DNA from: Rhodocyclales bacterium RIFCSPLOWO2_02_FULL_63_24
GTDB taxonomy: Bacteria; Pseudomonadota; Gammaproteobacteria; Burkholderiales; Rhodocyclaceae
Direction: 5' to 3'
Assembly: GCA_001828935.1 (NCBI GenBank)
Contig: MHZX01000114.1
Coordinates: forward strand, 1-42,726
DNA: 42,726 nt
Shown: piece by piece, positions 33,006 to 42,102 of the stretch
Layout: every line of letters begins with the position of its first letter
How positions within the stretch are numbered: position 1 is the first letter of the stretch
The notes under the pieces: generated by a model
Told to the model about the DNA's origin: nothing
The model's input: the letters and a program-made list of their open reading frames with translations, nothing else
The model's database searches: none
Program-made: the position numbers and the translations under genes

Positions 33006-34051
33006 GGCGCGCGAGTTTCCGTCGCGCGTTTCGTCAACGCCTGCTGCACCGCGGCCCAGACTTGGTCCACGCTGATCTCGGCCATCTCGGCCTCCGGCGT
33101 GCAGCGGTCGGCCAGCGGATGGTCGATCGCGTAGAGGCAGGGGTGGTCGAGCGGCGCCAGCACGCGGCTCGGCGAATAGCCGTGGTAGAGCGCGACCATC
33201 GGGCGGTGCAGCGCCCCCATCAGGTGCGTTGGGCCGGTGTCGACACCGACATAGAGATCGACGCGGTTCATCAGCGCTGCGGTTTCTCGCAGGGAGAGCT
33301 TGCCGGCGCAGAGCGTCGCCGCGCCGCCCAGTTGGGCGGCCAGCGCTGCGGTGCGCTGCTTTTCCAGTTCGCCGCCGAAGATCAGGAAGTGGACATCGGG
33401 CAGGGCATCGCGGATGCGCCGGCAGAGTTCGCTGAAATGGCCGGGCGGCCAGTCGCGATAGGCCTTGGTCGGAAAGCTCGCCACCTGCAGGCCGATCAGC
33501 GGATGTTTCCCGTCGGCGTCCTGGCCGGCGAGAAAACCGGCTGCCCACCGTTCCTCATTGGCAGTGACGCAATAACTCAGCGCCTTGCCCGCCGGCATGG
33601 CACCGACCGCGGCCGGCAGCATGAGCTGGATGTCCACGGCATGGGTGGTCTGCAGTGCCGGGTGTTCGACGGCGCGGTACAGCTTCGCATTGAGTGCTTC
33701 GTCGGACTGGCGGAAGGCGACGACGCGGCGTGCCACGCGCAGCGCGTATTGGACCAGCGGCGCGTCGAAGTTGCAGACGAAGGCCAGGTCGTAGGGCTTG
33801 CCTGGCAGCCAGCCCATGAAACGTGCGCGCTGCTTTTCGATGCTGGCGGAGCGGTGCACGAAGGGCAGATGGCGCAGCACTTCCACTCGCTTCGGATGCG
33901 CCAGCAGATGGATGCGCGCCAGCGGCCAGCGCGCGGCGACGGCGCGCACGGCCGGCGTTACCAGCAGGGTATCGCCGATGCGCGAGACATTGATGTAGAG
34001 GATGTCGCGCGGCTCGGGCAGCTCTGGCTCAGTCGCGGCGGACGAACTCAT
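33002..34051 (-). CDS. Heptosyltransferase-like GT9 protein
   Basis: The 349-residue protein has LYINVSRIGDTLLVTPAVRAV, GLQVASFPTKAYRDWP and VDLYVGVDTGPTHLMGAL, the GT9 donor site for ADP-heptose. Heptosyltransferases build the LPS inner core. It is distinct from the waaQ product, so at least two GT9 proteins are encoded here. It overlaps the methyltransferase gene upstream by 23 bases (34029-34051) and the next gene by ATGA. Confidence 0.9.
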   Translation of the reverse strand: MSSSAATEPELPEPRDILYINVSRIGDTLLVTPAVRAVAARWPLARIHLLAHPKRVEVLRHLPFVHRSASIEKQRARFMGWLPGKPYDLAFVCNFDAPLVQYALRVARRVVAFRQSDEALNAKLYRAVEHPALQTTHAVDIQLMLPAAVGAMPAGKALSYCVTANEERWAAGFLAGQDADGKHPLIGLQVASFPTKAYRDWPPGHFSELCRRIRDALPDVHFLIFGGELEKQRTAALAAQLGGAATLCAGKLSLRETAALMNRVDLYVGVDTGPTHLMGALHRPMVALYHGYSPSRVLAPLDHPCLYAIDHPLADRCTPEAEMAEISVDQVWAAVQQALTKRATETRAP

Positions 34052-34745
34052 ACAGGTAATCGGGAAATGAGAATTCGACCGGTTCCAGGCGCCAGCCGAT
34101 GAGGCGCTTGACCGTCAGTGCCAGCGGCGAGAAGCGCTTGACCAGGTGGTAGGCGGCCAGCGCGATGCCGGCGCGGCGTGCCAGCTCCATGGCCAGGGTC
34201 GGCGTGATCCAGGCCACGTGGTCGAGGTTCACCACCATCACCCCATCGCGCTTGAACTGGCGGAAGAACTTGCGCGAAAAGGGGTTCGGCGTCGTCACGT
34301 AAAGCCTGCCGCCGGGGGCCAGGTGGCGCGCGGCGAATTTCAGCAACAACACCGCGTTGTCCACGTGCTCGACCACATCGCCGATGAAGACGACGTCGAA
34401 GCGCTCACCGAGATCCGCCTCCGAGGTGGCGTCGACGCAGCGCACGTTGAAGCCGCGCTCGTTGAGCTCCCTGACGAGCGGTTCCAGAATGTCGATGCCG
34501 ACGCAATAGCCGGCGGCCTGGTGGATGCGGCCATGACGCCAGTCGGGCAGGTCGAAGTAGCGCGCGCTGTGCGAGACGACGCCGATGTCGAGCACGCGCT
34601 TGCCCCGCACCAGGCTTTCGATGTGGCCGAGCAGGTCGTTGTCGGTATGCACGCGCTGCGCCGCCTTCAGCCAGGCACGCACGGCGGCCTTGGCCTCGCG
34701 GTTGTTGGGGTCGTCGGACACCGTGGTCCAGTCAATTCCATTCAT
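34029..34745 (-). CDS. Class I SAM-dependent methyltransferase
   Basis: The 238-residue protein has motif I as RVLDIGVVSHSARYF, less glycine-rich than usual, then GIDILEPLV, the central FIGDVVEHVDNAVLLL and LAPGGRLYVTTPNPF. It probably methylates a polysaccharide sugar or lipid intermediate. The ATG at 34745 overlaps the next upstream gene by ATGA; the longer frame has no support. Confidence 0.88.
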   Translation of the reverse strand: MNGIDWTTVSDDPNNREAKAAVRAWLKAAQRVHTDNDLLGHIESLVRGKRVLDIGVVSHSARYFDLPDWRHGRIHQAAGYCVGIDILEPLVRELNERGFNVRCVDATSEADLGERFDVVFIGDVVEHVDNAVLLLKFAARHLAPGGRLYVTTPNPFSRKFFRQFKRDGVMVVNLDHVAWITPTLAMELARRAGIALAAYHLVKRFSPLALTVKRLIGWRLEPVEFSFPDYLYEFVRRD

Positions 34746-35482
34746 GGGGCGGTGACCTCGGGAGATGGGCGCTGGCTCAGGCCGGCAAGTGCCGCGCGCC
34801 ATCGCAGCCAGCCGTAGCGGATGTCAGGCGCGTAGGGAAGGCAGGCAAGACCATAGCCGTAACCGCTACGTCCCGCGCATGTCGCAAAGCGGCGTGCCGA
34901 CGGCATGCTGGCGGCCCCTTCGTCGTCAAGCACATGGCTGTTCCTGACCAGGTCCGGCTCGTCGCTGTAGCGGACAGATGGTAGCCAGCGGTCGAAGAAG
35001 CGTCGTTCGGCCGTACCCGGTCCCGCGTCGTGCACGAAGACCTGCGGGATCTTTCCGGTGCCAAGCAGGGACAATGCGAATCGCAGGCCGCGCAAACCCT
35101 TGGGACCATCGATCAGGGCGATGTCGCCAGGACGGGCCAGGTCGCGCAGCATGTGCGTCGCATCACCAAAAAGCAGCTTTACATTGGCTTCGTTTTTCAG
35201 GCGTTCGGCGGCGATGGCGGCGTCCGGCGAGTTGCGGTCGTGTTCGACGCTGACTATTTCGGCGTGCGGAAAGCAGCGCGCGAGGATCAATGTGCTCTGC
35301 CCCTGCGCCCGCCCGGATTCGAGCACCCGCTTCGGCTGGACTGTCTCCGCGCACAGCCAGAGGAAGAACATTTCCGAGTTCAGGATGCCTTTGCGCTGAT
35401 AGGAAATGCCCGCTATCAGGCGATGAAATGCGGCAAGTCGCGATTCCGCATCGGCAATTGCCCGGGCGAGCGAATCAGTCAT
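34742..35482 (-). CDS. Class I SAM-binding protein (Methyltransf_24-like)
   Basis: The 246-residue protein shows RVLESGRAQGQSTLILARCF (a G-x-x-x-G SAM loop), IVSVEHDRN for the acidic ribose contact, and IALIDGPKG. These are traits of the small rossmann methyltransferases found in glycan clusters (CalO6/TylF-like). Substrate is unknown. It overlaps its upstream neighbour by 8 bases (35475-35482). Confidence 0.82.
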   Translation of the reverse strand: MTDSLARAIADAESRLAAFHRLIAGISYQRKGILNSEMFFLWLCAETVQPKRVLESGRAQGQSTLILARCFPHAEIVSVEHDRNSPDAAIAAERLKNEANVKLLFGDATHMLRDLARPGDIALIDGPKGLRGLRFALSLLGTGKIPQVFVHDAGPGTAERRFFDRWLPSVRYSDEPDLVRNSHVLDDEGAASMPSARRFATCAGRSGYGYGLACLPYAPDIRYGWLRWRAALAGLSQRPSPEVTAP

Positions 35483-36563
35483 TTGCCCGCGCTCCCAGAA
35501 AGACGTGTTCCATGCGGTCCAGCATCACCTCCCGCGAAAAGTCGGCGCTGGCGACACGCCGCGCGGCCGCGCCGAGTCGGTTGGCGAGTGCACTGTCGTC
35601 GAGCAAACGGGCGATGGCGGCGGCCAGCGCGGCGGCGTCCCTCGGCGGCACCACCAGCGCCGTCTCGCCGTCGTTCACCGCCTCGAGAATCGCCCCGACC
35701 GGCGTGGTGACGATCGGCAGGGCGCAGAGCATGGCCTGCAGGATCGCTTGTGGCACGCCTTCGTTGGCGTAGGAGGGCAGGCAGAACACGTCCAGCGCCT
35801 GCAGCCAGCGTTCGGGGTCGGTGCGCTGGCCGGCCAGCGTGACGCGGGCGCCGAGGCCAAGTGCCGCAATCTTCTCCTCGATCGGGCCGCGCATCGGACC
35901 TTCGCCGACGATCAGCAGATGCAGGTCGGGCCGCTTCAGTTGGGCGAAGGCATCGAGCAGGAACAGGTGACCCTTCCAGCTGCGCAGCGTGGCGACGATG
36001 CCGAGGTGTTTTTGCCGCGGATCGAGGCCGAGCGCCGCCTTGGCGCTTGCCTTGTCGCCCGGGGCGAAACGCTCGGTATCGATCCCGGTGGGCACTGACA
36101 CCACGCGCGCGGATTCGAGTTGCAGGGTCTCCAGCAAATGTCGGCGCAGGCTTTCGCCGGTGGTGACGACGCCCTGTGCCTGGCGGTAGAGCCAGCGGTT
36201 GAAGGGATTGGCCGACACCGGCGCCGAGATGTGGCGGCTGCGCACGATGGCCGGCGAATGGGCCAGCGTGGCGCAGGCCAGCCCCGTCAGCCAGGAATCG
36301 GCCGAGCTGTGAGTGTTCACGATGTCGGGCCGCTGGCTGGCGAGGTAACTGCGCAGCGCCCGGAATCCGGCGAGGGTTTTGAACTCGATCGGCAATGCCA
36401 CCACCGGCACGCCGAAACGGGGCGCCTCGCTCGTCATCCGCGCATGGGCCGGACAGGCAATGCTGACCTCGTGACCGCGTCCGATGAGGCCGCGCGATTC
36501 CTCGAGGATGCGGATTTCCTGGCCGCCCCAGCCACAGGAAGCTTCGGTGTGGAGAATCTTCAC
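35475..36563 (-). CDS. Glycosyltransferase, GT4 family
   Basis: The 362-residue GT-B enzyme begins with VKILHTEASCGWGGQEIRIL; the start is taken as the GTG at 36563. A TTG at 36587 would extend it into the repeat upstream. It has HLGIVATLRSWKGHLFLLDAF at the C-terminal domain and YANEGVPQAILQAMLCALPIV as donor motif. It resembles LPS-cluster enzymes near msbA. A diverged AGTCGGCGCTGG copy is at 35540-35563. Confidence 0.9.
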   Translation of the reverse strand: MKILHTEASCGWGGQEIRILEESRGLIGRGHEVSIACPAHARMTSEAPRFGVPVVALPIEFKTLAGFRALRSYLASQRPDIVNTHSSADSWLTGLACATLAHSPAIVRSRHISAPVSANPFNRWLYRQAQGVVTTGESLRRHLLETLQLESARVVSVPTGIDTERFAPGDKASAKAALGLDPRQKHLGIVATLRSWKGHLFLLDAFAQLKRPDLHLLIVGEGPMRGPIEEKIAALGLGARVTLAGQRTDPERWLQALDVFCLPSYANEGVPQAILQAMLCALPIVTTPVGAILEAVNDGETALVVPPRDAAALAAAIARLLDDSALANRLGAAARRVASADFSREVMLDRMEHVFLGARAND

Positions 36564-36569
36564 GCTGTA

Positions 36570-36665
36570 CCCGCCGGGCCGCCCCAAGGGGGCAGCAAGC
36601 CAATAACCGGAAGTCGCAAACGCGACTGAACCTCAGTCGCCTCCTTCCATGGGAAGGGGGGGGGG
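36570..36665 (-). repeat. About 96-base dispersed repeat upstream of the GT4 gene
   Basis: It matches 23056-23153 in opposite orientation. It contains two mutually exclusive hairpins on the reverse strand, GCGACTGA-GGT-TCAGTCGC and AGTCGC-GTTT-GCGACT. It fills most of the 156-base gap between msbA and the GT4 gene and ends 6 bases from the GTG start, so it forms that gene's leader. Confidence 0.7.
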
Positions 36666-36719
36666 AAGGTCGTCACATGGACTCCTCGTGAAAGCTCCAG
36701 GCCTCTGTGTGCGCTGTCC

Positions 36720-38459
36720 TCATGCCGCTTCGGCGAACTGCATTCGATAGAGTCCGGCGTAGAGGCCGTTCGCCGCCAGCAGTCCGGCGTGGCTGCCGAT
36801 CTCGGCGATGCGGCCCTGTGCCAGCACCACGATGCGGTCGGCATGCTCGACGGTGGACAGGCGGTGCGCGATGACCAGCGTGGTGCGGCCCTGCATCAGG
36901 GTTTCCAACGCTTCCTGCACCGCGCGTTCGGATTCGCTGTCGAGCGCCGAGGTGGCTTCGTCGAGGATCAGGATCGGTGCGTCCTTGAGGATGGCGCGGG
37001 CAATCGCCAGACGCTGGCGCTGGCCGCCGGAAAGGCGCGATCCGTTCTCGCCGATCACGGTGTCGAAGCCCTGCGGCAGGGCAGCGATGAAGTCCAGGGC
37101 ATGCGCGGCGCGCGCCGCTGCCTCGATCTCGGCGCGGCTGGCGTCGCCCTTGCCGCCGTAAGCGATGTTGGCCGCCACCGTGTCGTCGAACAGGAACACG
37201 TCCTGGCCGACATGGCCGATGTTGGCGCGCAGGCTGCCCAGCGTCAGGTTTTCGATGTCCTGGCCATCGATCCGGATCTGGCCGCTGCCGGCGTGATAGA
37301 AGCGCGGCACCAGGTTGACCAGGGAGGTCTTGCCGCCGCCCGAGGGTCCGACCAACGCAATGGTTTCGCCGGGACGGATGGCGAGGTCGATGCCGCTCAG
37401 TGCATCGCGCTCGGCGCCCGCATAGCGCAGACCGACGCCGGCGAATTCGATCTCGCCGTGGGCGCGGCCCAGCGCGACGGTGCCGGCGTCCACCTCGGTC
37501 GCCTCGTCGAGCATGCGGAACACGCTTTCGGCGGCGGCCAGGCCGCGCTGCAGCGGCGCGTTGATGTCGGCCAGATGCTTCAGCGGCGCCAGCAGCAGCA
37601 GCATCGCGGTGATGAAGGAAACAAAGCCGCCGATCGTGGTTTCATTGCTGGCCGATTGCTGCAGGGCGACGTAAACCACAATGGCGAGGCCCACCGAGGC
37701 GAAGATCTGGGTGATCGGCGCCACTGCGGCGGCGGCGATCGCCTGGCGCATGCCGTAGCCGCGCAGGGCGTTGTTGACCCGGAAAAAGCGCGCAGTGGCG
37801 TGCTGCTCGCCGCCGAAGATCTTGACCACCTTGTGGCCGCGGATGGATTCCTGCAGCACTTCGTTCATCTGCGCCATGCCCTCCTGCGCCGAGAGCGACA
37901 GCCGCCGCAGGCGCTTGGAGAAGGCGCGCACCACCAGCGCGGTGAGCGGGATCACGGCCAGGCTGATCAGGGTCAGCTTCCAGTTCAGGTAGAGCAGCCA
38001 GCCGACCAGGCCGAGCACCGACAGCGTGTCGCGGATCAGCACCGTCAGGGTCGAGGTCGCGGCTGCGGCGACGCCATTCACGTCATAGGCGATGCGCGTC
38101 GCCGGTACCGAGGAGGCGTGGGCGTCGAAATAACTCGCGGGCAGACGCATCAGGCGCTCGAACATCAGCTGGCGCAGATCGGTGATGACGCGGTTGGAAA
38201 CCCAGGACATGCCGTAGCCGGCAAGGAAGCCGGCGATGCCGCGCAGCACGAAGATGCCGACGATGGCCAGCGGCAGCCAGGCCAGCCAGCCCTGCTCGCC
38301 CTGGCCGAAGCCCTTGTCCAGCAAGGGTTTCATCAGCGCCGGAAACAGCGGCTCGGTGGCCGCCGCCAGCGCCGTGGCGGCCAGCGTCAGGACGAAGCCC
38401 TTCCAGTGCGGGCGCACATGGCCGAGCAGGCGCAGATAGAGGTCGCGGCTGTCTTGCAC
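36720..38459 (-). CDS. msbA: Lipid A export ABC transporter, MsbA
   Basis: The 579-residue half-transporter has six membrane helices (residues about 15-310) and one ATPase domain with Walker A GPSGGGKTSL, signature LSGGQRQRLAIARA, Walker B ILILDEATSALD and H-loop VIAHRLST. MsbA flips lipid A-core across the inner membrane, which fits the following LPS genes. The start is a GTG at 38459 directly before QDSRDLYLRLL. Confidence 0.95.
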   Translation of the reverse strand: MQDSRDLYLRLLGHVRPHWKGFVLTLAATALAAATEPLFPALMKPLLDKGFGQGEQGWLAWLPLAIVGIFVLRGIAGFLAGYGMSWVSNRVITDLRQLMFERLMRLPASYFDAHASSVPATRIAYDVNGVAAAATSTLTVLIRDTLSVLGLVGWLLYLNWKLTLISLAVIPLTALVVRAFSKRLRRLSLSAQEGMAQMNEVLQESIRGHKVVKIFGGEQHATARFFRVNNALRGYGMRQAIAAAAVAPITQIFASVGLAIVVYVALQQSASNETTIGGFVSFITAMLLLLAPLKHLADINAPLQRGLAAAESVFRMLDEATEVDAGTVALGRAHGEIEFAGVGLRYAGAERDALSGIDLAIRPGETIALVGPSGGGKTSLVNLVPRFYHAGSGQIRIDGQDIENLTLGSLRANIGHVGQDVFLFDDTVAANIAYGGKGDASRAEIEAAARAAHALDFIAALPQGFDTVIGENGSRLSGGQRQRLAIARAILKDAPILILDEATSALDSESERAVQEALETLMQGRTTLVIAHRLSTVEHADRIVVLAQGRIAEIGSHAGLLAANGLYAGLYRMQFAEAA

Positions 38460-38512
38460 GAGGAGGCGGAGTCAGGGAAACCCGGAAGTATACAGGGGCT
38501 TAGGCCAGAAAC

Positions 38513-41302
38513 TCAGTGCGCCGCGTCCCAGTTGGCGCCGACACCCACTTCCACCAGCAGCGGCACCTTGAGTCTGGCCACGCCGCCCATCAGCTTCGGC
38601 AGTGCGGAGCTGAGCAGGGCAAGTTCCTCGTCCGGGACTTCCAGCACCAGTTCGTCGTGAACCTGCAAGACCATCAGCGTGCGCAGCTTCTGTGCATCGA
38701 GCCAGTCCTGCACCGCGAGCATGGCACGTTTGATCAGGTCGGCAGCGGTGCCTTGCATCGGCGCATTGATCGCGGCGCGCTCGGCGCCCTGGCGACGACC
38801 GGCGTTGGAGGACTTGATCTCGGGCAGCCACAGGCGGCGGCCGAACACGGTTTCGACATAGCCCTTGTCGCGGGCGATGGCGCGGGTTTCTTCCATGTAG
38901 CGGGCCACACCCGGGTAGCGGGCGAAATAGCGGTCCATGTAGGCGGCGGCCGCGCTGCGATCGACGCCGATCTGCTTGGCCAGGCCGAAGGCGCTCATGC
39001 CGTAGATCAGGCCGAAATTGATCACCTTGGCGGCGCGGCGCTGTTCGCTCGTGACCTCGATCGGCGTCAGGCCGAAGATCTCGCCGGCCGTGGCGCGATG
39101 CACGTCCTCGCCCTGGGCGAAGGCGTCCAGCAAACGCGGATCGTCGGAAAGATGGGCCATGATGCGCAGCTCGATCTGCGAATAGTCGGCGCTGACGATA
39201 CGGTGATTCGCCGGGGCGACGAAGGCGGAGCGGATGCGGCGGCCCTCGGCGGTGCGGATCGGGATGTTCTGCAGGTTGGGGTCGGTCGACGCCAGCCGCC
39301 CGGTCACCGCCGTGGCCTGGCCGAAGCTGGTGTGCACGCGCCCGGTGGCCGGGTTGATCATCTTCGGCAGCTTGTCGGTATAGGTGTTCTTCAGCTTGGC
39401 CAGGCTGCGGTGTTCGAGGATCTTCTTCGGCAGCGGGTAGTCCTCGGCCAGCTTTTCCAGCACTTCCTCGTCGGTCGAGGGTCCGCCCGAGGGCGTCTTC
39501 TTCACCACCGGCAGGCCTTGCTGGTTGAACAGGATTTCGGCCAGCTGCTTCGGCGAATTGAGGTTGAAGGGCTGGCCGGCCAGCGCCTGCGCCTCGGCTT
39601 CGAGCGCCATGATCTTGCGTCCGAGTTCGTCGCTTTGCTGCGCCAGCGTCGCCGCGTCGATCAGCACGCCGTTGCGCTCGATGCGGAACAGCACTTCGGC
39701 GATCGGCAGTTCCAGGTCGCGGTAGAGGCTTTCCAGTTGCGGCTCGGCGGCGAGTTGCGGGCGCAGCACCTGGTGCACCCGCAGCGTCACGTCGGCATCC
39801 TCGGCGGCGTACTCGGCGGCGCGCGCGAGTTCGACCTGGGCGAAGGAAATCCGGTTGGCGCCCTTGCCGGTAATGGCGTCGTAGCTGATGGTGGCCAGGC
39901 CGCAATGGCGCGCTGCCAGCGCGCCCAGGTCGTGCGGCTTGTCGGATTCCAGCACATAGGACTGCAGCAGCGTGTCCTCGACGATGCCGCGCAATTGGAC
40001 GCCGTGATTGGCGAACACGTGGCGGTCGTATTTGAGGTGCTGGCCGAGCTTCGGCTTCTGCGGCGATTCCAGCCAGGGCCGGAGCCTTTCCAGCGTCTCG
40101 GCCAGCGGCAGTTGCGCCGGCGCGCCGGCATAGCTGTGGCCCAGCGGCAGGTAGGCGGCATGCACCTTGTCACCCAAACTCGCGCCCTCGGCGCCGGCGA
40201 TGGCGAAGGAAATGCCCACCAGCCGCGCCTGCATCGGGTCGAGGTCGGTGGTCTCGGTATCGAGCGAGACCAGCACGGCGGCATCGAGGCGGGCCAGCCA
40301 GGCGTCGATCTGGGCGGCATCGAGGATGCACTCGTAGCCGCTGCGGTCGGGTTCGCTCGTCGGTGCTGCAGGAGTCGGCGCTGGCGCGCTCTGCGTGCCG
40401 GGATTCCCGCTTCGCGGGGCGGCAACGGTGTTTTCGGAACGGGCGGGCACCGGTTTCTCGCCGCCGAGTTCGCGCAGCCAGCCCTTGAATTCCAGCCGCG
40501 CGTAAAGTTCGGCCAGCTTGTCCTTGTCCGGCGCCTGCGGCGCGAGATCGGTCACCGTCTGCGGCAGCGGCAGGTCGCAGGCCACGGTGACCAGCTTCAC
40601 GCCCAGCGGCAGGAAATCGAGATGCTGCCGCAGGTTCTCGCCGACGACGCCGCCGATCTCGTTGGCATGGGCGACGATGGCGTCGAGCGAGCCGTAGGCG
40701 TCCAGCCATTTGACGGCGGTCTTCGGCCCCACCTTGGCGACACCGGGCACGTTGTCCACGGTATCGCCGACCAGCGCCAGGTAGTCCACGATGCGTTCGG
40801 GCGGCACGCCGAACTTGGTCTTGACCCCGGCCTCGTCGAGCACTTCGTTGTTCATCGTGTTGACCAGCGTGACATGAGCATTGACCAGTTGCGCCAGGTC
40901 CTTGTCGCCAGTCGAGATCACGCAGTCGATGCCTGCCGTCGCGGCTTGCTGCGACAGGGTGCCGATCACGTCGTCGGCCTCGACGCCGTCGATCATCATG
41001 AGCGGCCAGCCGGCGGCACGGATGCACTGGTGCAGCGGTGCTATCTGCGCCACCAAATCTTCCGGCATCGACGGCCGATGTGCCTTGTAGGCCGGGTACC
41101 AGTCGTCACGGAAAGTCTTGCCCTTGGCATCGAACACCACGGCACGATAATCTGACTTATAGTCGGCTTCGAGCACGCGCAACATGGACAGCACGCCGCG
41201 GATGGCGCCCGTGGGTTCACCGCTACTGGTGCGCAGATCGGGCAGCGCGTGAAACGCCCGATACAGGTAAGACGAGCCATCGACGAGCAGCAGCGTGGGC
41301 AT
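38513..41302 (-). CDS. polA: DNA polymerase I
   Basis: The 929-residue enzyme has the 5' nuclease (residues 1-290; VDGSSYLYRAFHALP, ADDVIG, STGDKDLAQLV), the 3'-5' exonuclease with an intact DTE site (SLDTETTDLD, YAAEDADV), and the polymerase palm (SADYSQIELR, INFGLIYGMSAFGLA, VLQVHDELVLEV). It does gap repair and Okazaki-primer removal. Residues about 296-310 (PRSGNPGTQSAPAPT) in the linker between the two nuclease domains are encoded by the repeat at 40373-40417. The ATG at 41302 lies only 16 bases from the divergent LOG gene and has no visible ribosome site. Confidence 0.97.
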   Translation of the reverse strand: MPTLLLVDGSSYLYRAFHALPDLRTSSGEPTGAIRGVLSMLRVLEADYKSDYRAVVFDAKGKTFRDDWYPAYKAHRPSMPEDLVAQIAPLHQCIRAAGWPLMMIDGVEADDVIGTLSQQAATAGIDCVISTGDKDLAQLVNAHVTLVNTMNNEVLDEAGVKTKFGVPPERIVDYLALVGDTVDNVPGVAKVGPKTAVKWLDAYGSLDAIVAHANEIGGVVGENLRQHLDFLPLGVKLVTVACDLPLPQTVTDLAPQAPDKDKLAELYARLEFKGWLRELGGEKPVPARSENTVAAPRSGNPGTQSAPAPTPAAPTSEPDRSGYECILDAAQIDAWLARLDAAVLVSLDTETTDLDPMQARLVGISFAIAGAEGASLGDKVHAAYLPLGHSYAGAPAQLPLAETLERLRPWLESPQKPKLGQHLKYDRHVFANHGVQLRGIVEDTLLQSYVLESDKPHDLGALAARHCGLATISYDAITGKGANRISFAQVELARAAEYAAEDADVTLRVHQVLRPQLAAEPQLESLYRDLELPIAEVLFRIERNGVLIDAATLAQQSDELGRKIMALEAEAQALAGQPFNLNSPKQLAEILFNQQGLPVVKKTPSGGPSTDEEVLEKLAEDYPLPKKILEHRSLAKLKNTYTDKLPKMINPATGRVHTSFGQATAVTGRLASTDPNLQNIPIRTAEGRRIRSAFVAPANHRIVSADYSQIELRIMAHLSDDPRLLDAFAQGEDVHRATAGEIFGLTPIEVTSEQRRAAKVINFGLIYGMSAFGLAKQIGVDRSAAAAYMDRYFARYPGVARYMEETRAIARDKGYVETVFGRRLWLPEIKSSNAGRRQGAERAAINAPMQGTAADLIKRAMLAVQDWLDAQKLRTLMVLQVHDELVLEVPDEELALLSSALPKLMGGVARLKVPLLVEVGVGANWDAAH
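40373..40417 (-). repeat. In-frame repeat, RSGNPGTQS family (copy in polA)
   Basis: About 45 bases, the most complete copy: CCGCGAAGCGG hairpin, then ATCCCGGCACGCAGAGC, ending in the AGTCGGCGCTGG core of the second family on the other strand. It therefore joins both repeat families in one unit. Confidence 0.8.
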
Positions 41303-41318
41303 GGAGGAGAAGTCGGAA

Positions 41319-42071
41319 ATGAACGAAAAGGACAAGTTACCCAAGAGCCTGTCGAAGGGCGGCAAGAGCTTCGAAGCGGCGCCCGCCCAGCAGACCGCGA
41401 CCAGCGCCCGCGAAGCCTGGCGGGTATTCGGCATTATGGCAGAGTTCGTCGAGGCGACCGAGCGCCTGGCGGCGGTGCGCCCGGCGGTGTCGATCTTCGG
41501 CAGCGCGCGCATCGAGCCGGGTTCCAGCTATTACCAGCTCACCGAAAAAATCGCCCGCTTGCTGTCCGACGCGGGCTTTTCGGTCGTTTCCGGCGGTGGT
41601 CCCGGCGTCATGGAGGCAGCCAACAAGGGTGCCTTCGAAGGCAAGAGCATGTCGATCGGGCTCAACATCCAGTTGCCGCACGAGCAGTCGGCCAACCACT
41701 ACCAGGACATTTCGCAAAGCTTCCGCCACTTCTTCGCCCGCAAGTACATGTTCGTCAAGGTCGCCGCCGCCTACGTCGTGATGCCCGGCGGCTTCGGCAC
41801 GCTCGATGAACTGCTCGAAGCCCTGACCCTGATCCAGACCGGCAAGAGCCCGCGCATTCCGCTGATCCTGGTCGGCACCGAGTTCTGGGCCGGGATGCTC
41901 GACTGGTTCCGCGCGCGGCTGGTGGCCGAGAACATGATCAGTCCCGAAGACGTCGATCTGCTCCAGGTCATCGACGAGCCCGAGGGCGTGGTGGCGGCGA
42001 TCTTCGATCACTACGAGGCGCGCGGCTTCGGCCCATTGCCGGAAGAGCACGAATTGCTGCTTAACCTTTGA
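41319..42071 (+). CDS. LOG-family protein (TIGR00730), cytokinin riboside 5'-monophosphate phosphoribohydrolase-like
   Basis: The 250-residue rossmann protein carries VSIFGSARI, SGGGPGVMEAANKGA and the LOG signature PGGFGTLDE with the catalytic region around ARKYMF. LOG-family enzymes cleave nucleoside monophosphates to base and ribose phosphate; bacterial members may act in nucleotide salvage. The ATG at 41319 has a strong ribosome site (GGAGGAGAAG, 41303-41312); earlier in-frame starts at 41295 and 41301 lack one. Confidence 0.9.
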   Translation: MNEKDKLPKSLSKGGKSFEAAPAQQTATSAREAWRVFGIMAEFVEATERLAAVRPAVSIFGSARIEPGSSYYQLTEKIARLLSDAGFSVVSGGGPGVMEAANKGAFEGKSMSIGLNIQLPHEQSANHYQDISQSFRHFFARKYMFVKVAAAYVVMPGGFGTLDELLEALTLIQTGKSPRIPLILVGTEFWAGMLDWFRARLVAENMISPEDVDLLQVIDEPEGVVAAIFDHYEARGFGPLPEEHELLLNL

Positions 42072-42102
42072 TAAACTGAGCGGAATTCCTGAAGGACATC
42101 CC

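Noticed and set aside
36789-38660. Forward open frame of 623 codons opposite msbA
   Set aside because: A shadow of msbA, which has all ABC motifs on the other strand.
38516-41155. Forward open frame of 879 codons opposite polA
   Set aside because: A codon-bias shadow of polA; histidine/glutamine/arginine-rich translation and no start context.
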